A stretch of 64,000 nucleotides of DNA from an uncultured Lachnospiraceae bacterium (GCA_949743325.1 CATJTQ010000130.1:1-64000), one strand, 5' to 3'; positions 1 through 9,740 are shown, counted from the stretch's first letter. Numbers and translations are program-made. The notes: a model not told the origin generated them from the letters alone.

Positions 1-672
1 AAAACTGTCTTTTTTTGCAGATAAGTGCACACAGTAATTCATAATTGAAGCTAACTCATATGCTGTAGTATGATGAAAATTTGTTGAGTTATCTTCTAAC
101 GTAACTTTTGCATCAAGACCATTTGGGGTTATAAAATATGTATTGTAACAGCCTAAATCTCTGGCTTTCTGATTCATAAGTTTAGCAAAATTCTCAACAC
201 TTCCGCTTACATGCTCTGCAATTGCGACAGCAGAGTCATTGTGTGATTCAAGCATAAGTGAGTATAATAAGTCCCGCAGCTGATACTGCTCACCCTCACC
301 AACGCCAAGATGAACTTTAGGCTGCCTAACCGCATTTTGAGATATAACTACATAATCATCTAAATTAGCGTTTTCCAGAGCACATATACAAGTCATTATT
401 TTAGTAGTGCTTGCCATTGCCATCTCTTTATCAGCATTTTTACTGTAAAGTATACGATTAGTATCAGCATCAATTAAAACTGCACTTGTTGAATGTAATT
501 CTAAATTATCCTCTGAAGTATTTGCTTTTATCTCAAAAGTTTCTTTATGTAAATTTGTACTATATAATATATTTTCCTGAGGAATTGTAACTTTTATTTT
601 AAAATAATAATTCATGTAGAAACTAAGAACAACAATAGATATAACTGATATGTAATATATAATTTTTTTCAA
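1..672 (-). CDS. D-alanyl-D-alanine carboxypeptidase (peptidase S11), C-terminus cut by window edge
   Basis: Serine-type D,D-carboxypeptidase that trims the terminal D-Ala of peptidoglycan stem peptides outside the membrane. The frame stays open to base 1, so the C-terminal part lies outside the window; 224 codons are visible. A hydrophobic N-terminal segment (about residues 4-22) is a signal peptide or anchor. The visible S11 motifs are the catalytic SxxK box, read as STTK near residue 87, and the SxN box, read as SHN near residue 142. The third motif (KTG) is not in the window. I chose the TTG at 672 because AGGTG lies six bases upstream and the protein then begins LKKIIYYIS; a GTG at 681 is the alternative. 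It lies downstream of the AEC permease, with a hairpin covering its ribosome site. Confidence 0.85.
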   Translation of the reverse strand, partial: MKKIIYYISVISIVVLSFYMNYYFKIKVTIPQENILYSTNLHKETFEIKANTSEDNLELHSTSAVLIDADTNRILYSKNADKEMAMASTTKIMTCICALENANLDDYVVISQNAVRQPKVHLGVGEGEQYQLRDLLYSLMLESHNDSAVAIAEHVSGSVENFAKLMNQKARDLGCYNTYFITPNGLDAKVTLEDNSTNFHHTTAYELASIMNYCVHLSAKKDSF

Positions 673-719
673 TAAAAACACCTGCATTTATCATCTGTTT
701 ATTTTATGATAAATACAGG
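673..719 (-). terminator. Hairpin with short U-run overlapping the carboxypeptidase ribosome site
   Basis: Arms 706-719 and 681-694 form a 14-bp stem on the minus-strand transcript, with one G-U pair and an 11-base loop. GUUUUUA follows it. It could end transcription of the ilvA/permease unit. The 3' arm also contains the GCAGG of the next gene's Shine-Dalgarno, so it could instead limit translation of that gene. A loose promoter-like TTGTGA...TATACT lies upstream near 740-765. Confidence 0.55.
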
Positions 720-803
720 CTGAATATTCTCGAAACGTTTTATATACGAGTATATATATTTTAGCTTTTTCACAATACAGTAGGTAAGAAATCTGATATA
801 CCT

Positions 804-1721
804 TTATAAAGTTTTTAATAAATATAATGATAATGGTATAGTTATAAGAGAAAGAAGTGTTGTAACAGCAAAAAGCTCTGATGCATACAAACTGTTTTTA
901 TCATATTTTACAGCAAAGATCATACACATTGTAGCCGTAGGTGAAGCCGTAGCAATAGTAAGCACACCCATCATAATACCATCGCCAAAAAAAGGTTTAA
1001 ATATAAGAATAAAAACAAAAGGCAGTAAAATAAGCTTCAGCATACTTACAATATATACACGAGGTTTTACAAAAGTCTTTAATATATTAGTTTGCGCTAT
1101 GCACACACCTGCTATAAGCATCGCTACAGGTGTATTCATATTAGCAAGATACTCTAACGGAGATATAATAAACTCCGGCAGAACTATTCCGGCAATGTAA
1201 AATACTATACCTGCTATAATGGCAAAACCGGCAGGGGATGTTACTGCTTTTAATATATCTTTTCTATCACCAGTGCCCCTCACGTACAAAATCCCATGAG
1301 TCCATATTAGAAAATTAAATACAGTTATGTAGGCAGTTAAATAAAATACACCGTCATAACCATATATTTTATTTACTAAAGGTATTGCTAAAAAACCGCA
1401 GTTAGTATATATTACAGCCATTCTTTCATTTATTAAGTCTTCTGCTTGATTGCGTAAAAATAATACTGCTATCGCCATACCAATCAAATGTGATAAAAGA
1501 GCTAGAACAAGACAAACTAAAAGCCCTTTTAACATCTTCATATCAAATTCTTTTTGATATGAGCAGAAAAGAATACATGGATTAATCAGGTACAACAATA
1601 GATTTGACAATACCTGATTTCCTTTGTCATCAACCAATTTCTTCTTATAGCATATTACTGCAATAATAATAATAACCAGCATTGTAAAAATCTGCCCTGC
1701 CGCAAGCAAAACAATATCCAC
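804..1721 (-). CDS. AEC (auxin efflux carrier) family permease
   Basis: Integral membrane transporter of the AEC/membrane-transport-protein family, 305 residues, close to the family's usual 300-320. Very hydrophobic, with about ten predicted membrane segments. Conserved-looking elements are the N-terminal NLLLYLINPC segment and the C-terminal half with ATASPTATMCMIFAVKYD. Bacterial members move small organic acids such as malate or malonate, or amino acids; the substrate cannot be told from sequence. It starts 23 bases after the threonine ammonia-lyase gene and is probably co-transcribed with it, which weakly suggests an amino-acid or 2-oxoacid substrate. Confidence 0.85.
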   Translation of the reverse strand: MDIVLLAAGQIFTMLVIIIIAVICYKKKLVDDKGNQVLSNLLLYLINPCILFCSYQKEFDMKMLKGLLVCLVLALLSHLIGMAIAVLFLRNQAEDLINERMAVIYTNCGFLAIPLVNKIYGYDGVFYLTAYITVFNFLIWTHGILYVRGTGDRKDILKAVTSPAGFAIIAGIVFYIAGIVLPEFIISPLEYLANMNTPVAMLIAGVCIAQTNILKTFVKPRVYIVSMLKLILLPFVFILIFKPFFGDGIMMGVLTIATASPTATMCMIFAVKYDKNSLYASELFAVTTLLSLITIPLSLYLLKTL

Positions 1722-1744
1722 TTAATTTCATCTCCGATTATCTT

Positions 1745-2956
1745 TTATAAAATTGTTCTAATAATTCTTGGGCGGAAACCATTTTTTTCAAGTATATCAA
1801 AAATACGCTCTTTATGCTCTGTGCCAAAAGCTTCCAACGTTATTTTAAGTTCCACAGCCTCATTTCTGTTAGTTGCGATAAACTGATTATGGTCAAGTTT
1901 TATAATATTTCCCTGCTCTTTAGCAATTAATTCTGAAACTTTTACAAGTGAACCCGGCTTGTCAGGCAGCAGAACAGATATTGTGAAAATTCGGTCTCTC
2001 TGTATTAGTCCATATTGTACTACCGAAGACATAGTAATTAAATCCATATTACCACCGCTTAAAATTGACACGATTTTCTTTCCTTTAATATTGAGATGTT
2101 TTAATGCAGCTACAGTAAGCAGTCCTGAATTTTCAACAATCATTTTGTGGTTTTCAACAATATCAAGAAAAGATACTACAAGTTCCTCATCTTCCACAGT
2201 CATAATATCATCAATATTTTTCTGGATATAAGGAAATATATTTTCACCAGGCGTCTTTACTGCGGTTCCGTCTGCAATGGTATTTACTTTCGGCAGACTT
2301 ACCACTTTTCCTTGTTCTATAGATACTTTCATACAGCTTGCTCCCGCCGGTTCTACACCTACTACCTTTATTTTAGGATTTAACAACTTTGCAAGTGTGG
2401 AAACTCCCGTAGCCAGACCGCCGCCGCCTATTGGAACAAGAATATAGTCAACTGTAGGAAGTTCCTTTACAATCTCCATGGCAATTGTACCTTGTCCTGT
2501 AGCAACTGCAGGATCATCAAACGGATGTATAAAAGTATATCCGTTTTTTTCAGCAAGCTCATATGCGTGAGCACATGCCTCATCATATACATCACCATAG
2601 AGCACTACTTCAGCGCCTAAATTCCTTGTTCTGTTCACCTTAATAAATGGAGTGCTTGTAGGCATAACGATAGTTGCCTTAACACCATATTTACCAGCCG
2701 CATATGCAACTCCCTGCGCATGATTTCCGGCAGAAGCGGTTATAAGTCCTTTCTCTCTCTCTTCTTCACTGAGTGTGCTGATTTTATAATAAGCTCCGCG
2801 AATTTTATAAGCGCCTGTCATTTGAAGATTTTCAGGTTTTAAATATACTTTATTTCCAGTTGAAGCTGACAGGTATTCGCTGTAAACAAGTTTTGTTGGT
2901 TGTGTAACTCTGGAGACTACCTCTGTAGCTTCTTCAAATTTTTCTAATGTAAGCAT
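1745..2956 (-). CDS. ilvA: Threonine ammonia-lyase with C-terminal ACT domain
   Basis: PLP enzyme that deaminates L-threonine to 2-oxobutyrate, the first step toward isoleucine. It can also act in threonine catabolism. The 403-residue length fits the short form with a single ACT domain. The PLP lysine is Lys51 in TGAYKIRGA; a glycine-rich phosphate loop reads PIGGGGLATG near residue 175; SGGNMD near 300 is typical of the fold. Residues from about 325 form the ACT domain (ISVLLPDKPGSLVKVSELIA). Biosynthetic versus catabolic role is not settled, since no other ilv or tdc gene is nearby. It lies 17 bases downstream of ftsY. Confidence 0.93.
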   Translation of the reverse strand: MLTLEKFEEATEVVSRVTQPTKLVYSEYLSASTGNKVYLKPENLQMTGAYKIRGAYYKISTLSEEEREKGLITASAGNHAQGVAYAAGKYGVKATIVMPTSTPFIKVNRTRNLGAEVVLYGDVYDEACAHAYELAEKNGYTFIHPFDDPAVATGQGTIAMEIVKELPTVDYILVPIGGGGLATGVSTLAKLLNPKIKVVGVEPAGASCMKVSIEQGKVVSLPKVNTIADGTAVKTPGENIFPYIQKNIDDIMTVEDEELVVSFLDIVENHKMIVENSGLLTVAALKHLNIKGKKIVSILSGGNMDLITMSSVVQYGLIQRDRIFTISVLLPDKPGSLVKVSELIAKEQGNIIKLDHNQFIATNRNEAVELKITLEAFGTEHKERIFDILEKNGFRPRIIRTIL

Positions 2957-2973
2957 TTTACCATCCTCTTTTT

Positions 2974-3903
2974 TTAGTTTATATTAAACAATGCATGAAC
3001 AAAATCTGTCGCATTAAATTTCTGCAAATCATCTATTGTCTCGCCAACTCCAATATATTTTACGGGGAATCCCAACTCCGATTGAATTGCAACAGCAATA
3101 CCGCCCTTGGCAGTACCGTCAAGTTTTGTAAGAATAATACCTGTTACATCTGCCACCTCTGCAAACTGTTTTGCTTGTGCAAGAGCATTTTGACCTGTAG
3201 TTCCATCCAGAACAACCAAAGTCTCTCTGTGGGCATCGGGATATTCTTTGTTTAAAATTCTATTGATTTTGCGAAGCTCTTCCATAAGATTTTTTTTGTT
3301 ATGAAGCCTTCCTGCTGTATCACAGAGCAAAACATCTGCATTTCTTGATTTCGCAGCGGCGACAGCATCATATATTACTGAAGCAGGATCTGCGCCTTCC
3401 TGTCCTCCAATTACTTCTACATCTGCTCTCTTTGCCCATTCTGACAGCTGCTCTCCAGCCGCAGCTCGAAAAGTATCAGCTGCAGCAAGTACTACTTTTT
3501 TACCTTGCTCTTTTAATTTTCCTGCCAATTTTCCAACAGATGTAGTTTTACCTACACCATTTACACCAATTACTAAAACAACTGACTGTCTGTCCTCAAA
3601 CTCGTAAGCCGTCTCACCGACATCCATCTGTTTTATTATACTGTCCATAAGAATCTGCTTGCACTCCTCAGGTTCCTTAATATGTTCTTCTTTAACACGA
3701 GCTTTTAAATTATCAATAATAGCATTTGTGGCATTTATACCTATATCCCCCATCACAAGAATTTCTTCAATTTCATCATAAAAATCATCATTGATACTTG
3801 AAAAACCTTTAAAAATAGAGTCAATACCAGATACTATATTTTCTCTTGTTTTAGTAAGACCGGCAACCAACTTTTTAAAAAAACCTTTTTTTTCTTCTGC
3901 CAT
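2974..3903 (-). CDS. ftsY: Signal recognition particle receptor FtsY
   Basis: SRP GTPase that docks ribosome-nascent chain complexes at the membrane for co-translational insertion. It is 309 residues and lacks the long acidic A domain of enterobacterial FtsY, as is usual in Firmicutes. Residues 1-100 hold the basic N-terminus and the helical N domain. The G domain shows G1 GVNGVGKTT (113-121), DTAGR near 195 and TKLDGTAKGG near 259. It follows smc by 34 bases, in the rnc-smc-ftsY order conserved in many Firmicutes. Confidence 0.97.
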   Translation of the reverse strand: MAEEKKGFFKKLVAGLTKTRENIVSGIDSIFKGFSSINDDFYDEIEEILVMGDIGINATNAIIDNLKARVKEEHIKEPEECKQILMDSIIKQMDVGETAYEFEDRQSVVLVIGVNGVGKTTSVGKLAGKLKEQGKKVVLAAADTFRAAAGEQLSEWAKRADVEVIGGQEGADPASVIYDAVAAAKSRNADVLLCDTAGRLHNKKNLMEELRKINRILNKEYPDAHRETLVVLDGTTGQNALAQAKQFAEVADVTGIILTKLDGTAKGGIAVAIQSELGFPVKYIGVGETIDDLQKFNATDFVHALFNIN

Positions 3904-3937
3904 TTCTATTCTCCTTTTCTGTTATTTTATTTCTAAT

Positions 3938-6900
3938 TTAATTATCTAAGTCATTTTCTATAAGATTTACTGACACAAGTGTAGAAACACCCTTTTCCTG
4001 CATTGTTATTCCATACAACCTATCTGCGGCATTCATTGTGCCCCTTCTGTGCGTAATTATAATAAACTGGGTATTTTTTGTCAGTTTACTCAAATATTTG
4101 GCATATCTGTCTACATTTGAATCATCAAGGGCCGCTTCTATCTCATCAAGCAGACAAAATGGCGACGGTTTCAAATTCTGTATTGCAAATAATAATGCAA
4201 TGGCAGTAAGCGCTTTTTCCCCACCTGACAACTGCATCATATTCGTCAGTTTTTTGCCCGGAGGCTGTGAGTTAATTGTAATACCAGCTTCTAAAACATC
4301 AGTATCATCGTCCAGCTCAATAGTACCTCTTCCACCACCAAACAATTCTTTGTAAACTTTATCAAACTCCATGCGGATTTCTAAAAATTTTTCATTAAAT
4401 CTCCTGCACATTCCATCATCTAACTCAGCAATTATATTAATTAATGTTTTTTCTGAAACAAGAAGATCTTCATACTGCTCTCTCATAAAATCAAATCTTT
4501 CACTTATTTCTCTGTACTCGTCAATAGCATTGACATTGACGTTGCCTAATGATCTAATTTCATTTTTTATTTTATTAATTTCATTTTTTAATGAAGAAAT
4601 ATCAAAATTCGTCTCATCGCCATTTGATTCTAATGCAGCGTTATATGTAAGTTCATACTCTTCCCACATATAATTTATTATTGTTTCAAAACTCTCATCT
4701 AACTTTTCTTTTCGGGATTTCAAACGAAATTCTTCTTTATCCAACTCTGTTTCCCTGGCGTTTAATTCTTCCCTTTTTTCAAAAAAACTTTTGTTATCTA
4801 TCAATAATTGCTGCTTTTTTTCAATCAAATTTTTTAGTTGTTCATTTAAAGTATTATTAGAAATTTTATTTTCTTGCAGAGATTTTAGGCGATTGTTTAT
4901 ACCTTCCTCTTTATCTGCATTCTCTTTATCTACATTGCTCAACTGTTCTTCCTGCTGCCGCTCTTCCTGCCGCAATGATAAAATTTCATTTTTTATCATT
5001 TTTATAATTTCATTTGCACTTGTTAATTTCTGTTCTTCTGAAGCAAAAAATACGCTGTCATTTGATATTTTAGAATTTAACTGTTCTTCATTTATAATAA
5101 GTCCATTAAGTTTTTCATCATACTGCTCAACAGTTTTCTCCTTTTCATCAATTTTTAATTGTATTGTAAGCACTTCGTCTGTAATCTGTTTTTTCTGTGC
5201 GGATATTTGTTCAAGTTGAATATCCATCTCCTTATTTTCACCGCGAAGACTCTCAGCATCCTCATTTAAAGTACTTTTCTGGGAAACGGCCTGATTTATA
5301 TTTAATTGGATAGTATTCTGATTTAACATTTTTTCTTGCAGGCTCTGCTTTAATATAGATATTTTTTCCTCATATTCAGTTCTGTTTTTATTTTCAACCT
5401 CCAGCTTTTCTTTGGCTGCAGATATATTTTCAATTGTACTCTGAACCTTAATTGTAAGCTCCTCTATCTCACGTCTTCTTCCCAATAGATTACTTGTATT
5501 TTTAAATGCTCCTCCAGTCATTGAACCTCCCGGACTTAAAAGTTCGCCGTCTAAAGTCACTATTCTAAGTGTATACTTATTCTTTCTTGCAAGGGCAACC
5601 GCATTGTCCATCGTGTCTACAACAACTGTTCTTCCAAGAAGATATTCTGATAACTGCAAAAAAGCGCTTTTAACATTGACAATCTCATTTGCAATGCCAA
5701 TAACTCCTGGCTGTAATGTAATTTCCTTTTTTATATTTCCAGCTTTGCTTTGTATACTTGTAAGCGGCAGAAATGTTGCTCTTCCAAGACGGTTATCCTT
5801 CAAATAAGAAATCATTTTTTTAGCCGTGTTTTCTGTATCAGTTACTATATTTTGAATACTTCCGCCAAGAGCTGTCTCCACAGCTGTCTCATACTTTTTA
5901 TCCGTTTTTATGATATCAGCAACTACCCCTACAATTCCTGGATTTTGAGCTTTTTGCTCCATCACTTTCCTTATCGCATTACCATATCCATCATAACGCT
6001 CAGTCATATTTTTCAGATTGTCCAGCCTTGACTTATCTTTGTGGTAACTTTCGCTTAAACTGTTAATTTCTCTGTTTAAATTTCTTCTTAATTCAAGTAT
6101 AGATTTTAAACCTGCTTCATATTTTTGTAAATCACTATTTATTTGAGCAATTTTATTTTCTATAGTGTACAATTCATTTGTATAATGTTCAATTTTTATT
6201 GCCTGCTGTTCCTCATGGCTTTTAACCTGCAAAAGTTTCTGATTTAATTCTGCCTTTCTAATTCGAATCTGTTCTGACATTGCATCATAGCGTTCTTGTT
6301 TTGATTCAATAGAAGTTTTTTCATTCATTAAATTGATTATTGCCGTTTTTTCATCATTAATTACTACTCTTAACTGCTCAATATCATCGCGAATTTTAAC
6401 TAGCTCTTCATCGTTAGCTGTCATCTCATCAGATTTTGATTTTAGCATAACAGACAGATTATCCTGTTCTTTTATTTTTTCTTGCAACGTATTGTTTTTA
6501 TCAGCTATCTGCTCTTCAATTATCTTTTTTCTCTCTTCAAACTGTAAAACAAGAGTGCTGGCAGTATTTATCTGTTCTTTTAATACATTTATTTCACCTT
6601 CAAGTCTCTCACGATAGAGCATATTTTGATTTAATTCATCACGAATTTTTTCTATTTCTTCATCAGCTTTAGCTGATTCTTTGTCAACTCTTTCATATTC
6701 AACTTTTGTTTTCTGCGCCTCTTCCTTAGTATTTTCAAGCTGGCTTGAAACGATTGTTATATTTTTATCAAGCTCGGCTGTCTGTTCGTTAATTTTTTTA
6801 ATCTCTGTTAAAAACAACTTTATATCGCATTTTTTTAACTCTTCTTTTTTCTGCAAATATGTTTTTGCTGTCTTTGACTGTTTTTCAAGCGGTTCTACCT

Positions 6901-7501
6901 GTTTTTCAAGCTCAGACAAAATATCTTTAATACGCACTAAATTGGCTCTCTCATTTTCAAGATTTTTTTGTGCAGCTTTTTTCCTTCTCTTAAATTTTAC
7001 AATTCCGGCAGCTTCATCAAATAACTCTCTTCTCTCATCAGGTTTTCCGCTTAATATTTTATCTATCTGACCTTGGCCAATTAATGAATATCCTTCTTTT
7101 CCAATTCCAGTATCATAAAATAATTCCTGAACGTCTTTAAGCCGACAGCTTGTACCGTTAAGTAAGTATTCGCTCTCGCCTGAACGATATACTCTTCTGG
7201 CAACTTTAACTTCTTCATATTCTATAGGAAGTTTATGATCTGAATTATCAAGAGTTATTGCAACATAAGCAAATCCCAGCGCCTTGCGGTTTTCGGTTCC
7301 AGAAAATATAACATCCTGCATATTAGCTCCTCGCAGCTGCTTTGCACTCTGCTCCCCAAGCACCCATCTCACTGCATCGCCAACATTACTTTTACCGCTT
7401 CCGTTAGGTCCTACAATACCTGTAATTCCATTATGAAATTCAAATATTAATTTATTTGCAAAGGATTTAAATCCATGTATTTCCAAACTCTTTAAATACA
7501 T
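3938..7501 (-). CDS. smc: Chromosome segregation protein SMC
   Basis: Condensin ATPase that compacts and individualises replicated chromosomes together with ScpA and ScpB, which are not in this window. Full length at 1187 residues. The Walker A box is GPNGSGKS (31-38). Long coiled coils flank a hinge around residues 510-640, which contains the glycine-rich LLSPGGSMTGGA. The C-terminal head carries the signature LSGGEKALTAIALLFA followed by Walker B CLLDEIEAALDD. It lies between rnc and ftsY with gaps of 27 and 34 bases, indicating one transcript. Confidence 0.97.
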   Translation of the reverse strand: MYLKSLEIHGFKSFANKLIFEFHNGITGIVGPNGSGKSNVGDAVRWVLGEQSAKQLRGANMQDVIFSGTENRKALGFAYVAITLDNSDHKLPIEYEEVKVARRVYRSGESEYLLNGTSCRLKDVQELFYDTGIGKEGYSLIGQGQIDKILSGKPDERRELFDEAAGIVKFKRRKKAAQKNLENERANLVRIKDILSELEKQVEPLEKQSKTAKTYLQKKEELKKCDIKLFLTEIKKINEQTAELDKNITIVSSQLENTKEEAQKTKVEYERVDKESAKADEEIEKIRDELNQNMLYRERLEGEINVLKEQINTASTLVLQFEERKKIIEEQIADKNNTLQEKIKEQDNLSVMLKSKSDEMTANDEELVKIRDDIEQLRVVINDEKTAIINLMNEKTSIESKQERYDAMSEQIRIRKAELNQKLLQVKSHEEQQAIKIEHYTNELYTIENKIAQINSDLQKYEAGLKSILELRRNLNREINSLSESYHKDKSRLDNLKNMTERYDGYGNAIRKVMEQKAQNPGIVGVVADIIKTDKKYETAVETALGGSIQNIVTDTENTAKKMISYLKDNRLGRATFLPLTSIQSKAGNIKKEITLQPGVIGIANEIVNVKSAFLQLSEYLLGRTVVVDTMDNAVALARKNKYTLRIVTLDGELLSPGGSMTGGAFKNTSNLLGRRREIEELTIKVQSTIENISAAKEKLEVENKNRTEYEEKISILKQSLQEKMLNQNTIQLNINQAVSQKSTLNEDAESLRGENKEMDIQLEQISAQKKQITDEVLTIQLKIDEKEKTVEQYDEKLNGLIINEEQLNSKISNDSVFFASEEQKLTSANEIIKMIKNEILSLRQEERQQEEQLSNVDKENADKEEGINNRLKSLQENKISNNTLNEQLKNLIEKKQQLLIDNKSFFEKREELNARETELDKEEFRLKSRKEKLDESFETIINYMWEEYELTYNAALESNGDETNFDISSLKNEINKIKNEIRSLGNVNVNAIDEYREISERFDFMREQYEDLLVSEKTLINIIAELDDGMCRRFNEKFLEIRMEFDKVYKELFGGGRGTIELDDDTDVLEAGITINSQPPGKKLTNMMQLSGGEKALTAIALLFAIQNLKPSPFCLLDEIEAALDDSNVDRYAKYLSKLTKNTQFIIITHRRGTMNAADRLYGITMQEKGVSTLVSVNLIENDLDN

Positions 7502-7528
7502 TTTTTATTCCTCATTCTTTTCTAGTAT

Positions 7529-8248
7529 TTAAACTTTACTACTCTGGGGTATCTGATTCTCTTCGCGAAGTTTTAGCATACCCTTATATGCCGCATCCTG
7601 TTCAGCAGCTTTTTTAGTTTTACCAATTCCTGTACTTAAAACTTTCTCACCTAAATGAGCTTCAACTACAAAACTTTTATTATGATCCGGACCTTCTTCA
7701 CGAACAAGAACATATTCCAGCAGATCATCTATATGCCAGCTCTGAATAAGTTCCTGAAGGATAGTTTTGCTATCAAAAAAGAGTTGTTTACTCTCTATAT
7801 CTGATAAAATAAATTTTTCAATAAACTCTTTTGCACTAGCAAAACCACCATCTAAATATATTGAACCTATAACAGCCTCCATTGCATCTGATATAATAGA
7901 ATTCCTCTCTCTTCCCCCTGTAAGTTCTTCCCCTTTTCCTAGGTTTAAATATGAACCGAGCCCTATTTCATTAGCACAGAGAGCAAGCGTCTGTTCACAT
8001 ACAATACTGGCTCTTTTTTTAGTAAGCTCACCCTCTGGCAGAGATGGATAGTTATGATACAGAAAATCACTTGTAATAATTTCGAGCACAGCGTCCCCTA
8101 AAAATTCTAATCTTTCATTGCTCGCCTCTCTTCTCATATGATTCTCGTTGGCATAAGAACTATGTGTTAGCGCTGTTTTTAATAAATTTTTATTATTAAA
8201 AGTATATTTTATTGTTTCTTCAAAAAATGTAAAAGATTTTGCTTTCAT
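7529..8248 (-). CDS. rnc: Ribonuclease III
   Basis: Double-strand-specific endoribonuclease for rRNA and mRNA processing. It has 239 residues with the usual two-part layout. The N-terminal endonuclease domain carries the signature ERLEFLGDAVLE (45-56). A second acidic site (DAMEAVIGSIYLDGG) lies near 120-134. The C-terminal dsRNA-binding domain starts near residue 158 and ends with the typical GIGKTKKAAEQDAA. The start is supported by GGGAGAG four bases before the ATG. A strong GC-rich hairpin lies in the leader between acpP and this gene. Confidence 0.97.
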   Translation of the reverse strand: MKAKSFTFFEETIKYTFNNKNLLKTALTHSSYANENHMRREASNERLEFLGDAVLEIITSDFLYHNYPSLPEGELTKKRASIVCEQTLALCANEIGLGSYLNLGKGEELTGGRERNSIISDAMEAVIGSIYLDGGFASAKEFIEKFILSDIESKQLFFDSKTILQELIQSWHIDDLLEYVLVREEGPDHNKSFVVEAHLGEKVLSTGIGKTKKAAEQDAAYKGMLKLREENQIPQSSKV

Positions 8249-8281
8249 TGTTCTCTCCCTGCATTATTAAATTATTATAAG

Positions 8282-8314
8282 AAGAGGGCTGCTGCTGCCC
8301 GCAACTACCCTCTT
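8282..8314 (-). promoter_or_regulatory. GC-rich hairpin in the acpP-rnc intergenic leader
   Basis: On the minus-strand transcript AAGAGGG (8308-8314) pairs with CCCTCTT (8282-8288) around a GC-rich loop that can fold further. CUUAUAAU follows rather than a clean U-run. Possible roles are partial terminator, processing site, or RNase III target for self-control; the sequence alone does not decide. Confidence 0.45.
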
Positions 8315-8373
8315 TTGTATACTAACCACAATAAGAAAAAGCTAATTAACACTAACTTTGATAAATTCTACTG

Positions 8374-8610
8374 TTACTTATTTGCAAGTGCCATTTTAAT
8401 TTTATTGATTGCTTCTCCAACGGATGTAATTTTTTCAGCATCGTCATGTTTTATCTCAATATCAAATTCTTCTTCAATATCTAAAATAATCTGAAAAATA
8501 TCCAATGAATCAGCTCCTAAATCATCTACAAAAGTTGTATCTAATGTAATTTCTTTTTCATCGACGCTTAATACTTGTACAATAATTTTCTTTAATTTTT
8601 CTAACTCCAT
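8374..8610 (-). CDS. acpP: Acyl carrier protein
   Basis: Carrier of growing acyl chains in type II fatty-acid synthesis. The phosphopantetheine serine is Ser35 in GADSLDIFQ. The protein is small and acidic (78 residues), as expected. The open frame reaches an upstream ATG at 8634, but that has no ribosome site. The ATG at 8610 has AGAGAGG nine bases before it and gives the family's standard N-terminus (MELEKLKKIIV), so I place the start there. It lies 55 bases after plsX, matching the usual plsX-acpP-rnc gene order. Confidence 0.96.
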   Translation of the reverse strand: MELEKLKKIIVQVLSVDEKEITLDTTFVDDLGADSLDIFQIILDIEEEFDIEIKHDDAEKITSVGEAINKIKMALANK

Positions 8611-8665
8611 AATATTTATCCTCTCTTCATTCATGCGGTTTTAAAACATAGTTATAAGAACAGCA

Positions 8666-9679
8666 TTATGATTGTACATTGATTATTTTTTCTTTTATTT
8701 TTTCATTTATCTGCTGTTCTTTAAAAGAAATACATTGTACTATCGAATTCCTTATTTCATTGGCCTTGGAACTTCCGTGAGTTTTAACTACAAGACCGTT
8801 AAGTCCTAAAAGCGGCGCTCCACCATACTGGGCTGTATCAAATGCTTTTAATGTCTTTTTCAACTGCGGCTTAACTAATAATGCTCCTAATTTGCTTATA
8901 AATGTGGACATCATGCCCTCTTTTATTTTCTTTATAAATGTATTGCCAACACCTTCATAAAGTTTTAAAATTACATTTCCAACAAAGGCTTCACAAACGA
9001 TTACGTCTGCGTAACCGTCTGGAATATCTCTCGCTTCTATACTTCCAATGAAATTTATATCTGAACAATTTTTAAGAAGAGGATAAGTCTCTTTTACAAG
9101 CATATTTCCTTTTTCTTCTTCAGCGCCAATATTAACAATTGCAACTTTTGGATTTGATATGCCCATAATATTCTCCATATAAATTGCCCCCATCTTGGCA
9201 AACTGAACAAGATGTGAAGCCCTGGCATCAACATTAGCCCCACAGTCAATTAACAGCGCAACTCCCTTTGCGGTAGGAATTAACGGAGCCATAGGCGCTC
9301 TCTCAATACCTTTTATCCTTCCTACTATAAGCTGACCGCCAACAAGCACTGCTCCTGAACTTCCTGCTGATACAAATGCATCAGCCTCATTGTTTTTGAC
9401 AAGATTCATTGCAACTACCATTGAAGAATCTTTTTTCTTGCGTATAGCCATAACCGGCGGCTCAGACATTTCAATCGTATCTTGCGCATTAACAACTTCA
9501 ATTTGATTGGAACTATAAGTGTATTTATTTAATTCTTCCATGATAACACTCTGTTTTCCGACTAATATCACCTTTATATTATCATGTTCATTAATCGCTT
9601 CCACAGCACCTTTAACAACTTCTAAAGGAGCGTTGTCGCCTCCCATTGCATCAACAGCAACTCTTACAACTTCACTCAT
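8666..9679 (-). CDS. plsX: Phosphate acyltransferase PlsX
   Basis: Converts acyl-ACP to acyl-phosphate, the donor for PlsY in phosphatidic acid synthesis. It has 337 residues, full length for the family. The N-terminus reads VRVAVDAMGGDNAP, the family hallmark. DAFVSAGSSGAVLVGG near 100-115 and the C-terminal PLLGLNGLVVKTHGSS are also characteristic. It heads the plsX-acpP-rnc-smc-ftsY run, with a good promoter 60-90 bases upstream. Confidence 0.96.
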   Translation of the reverse strand: MSEVVRVAVDAMGGDNAPLEVVKGAVEAINEHDNIKVILVGKQSVIMEELNKYTYSSNQIEVVNAQDTIEMSEPPVMAIRKKKDSSMVVAMNLVKNNEADAFVSAGSSGAVLVGGQLIVGRIKGIERAPMAPLIPTAKGVALLIDCGANVDARASHLVQFAKMGAIYMENIMGISNPKVAIVNIGAEEEKGNMLVKETYPLLKNCSDINFIGSIEARDIPDGYADVIVCEAFVGNVILKLYEGVGNTFIKKIKEGMMSTFISKLGALLVKPQLKKTLKAFDTAQYGGAPLLGLNGLVVKTHGSSKANEIRNSIVQCISFKEQQINEKIKEKIINVQS

Positions 9680-9740
9680 TGTATTCCTCCAATCTGTTCA
9701 GCTCTTAATTTTCATTAGAAACCAAGCCACACTAATCAAT

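Noticed and set aside
4791..5219. Plus-strand open frame of 142 codons, serine- and cysteine-rich
   Set aside because: It is antisense to the coiled-coil coding region of smc; its low-complexity composition is what the reverse of Glu/Lys-rich codons gives. The same applies to the other plus-strand frames in smc.
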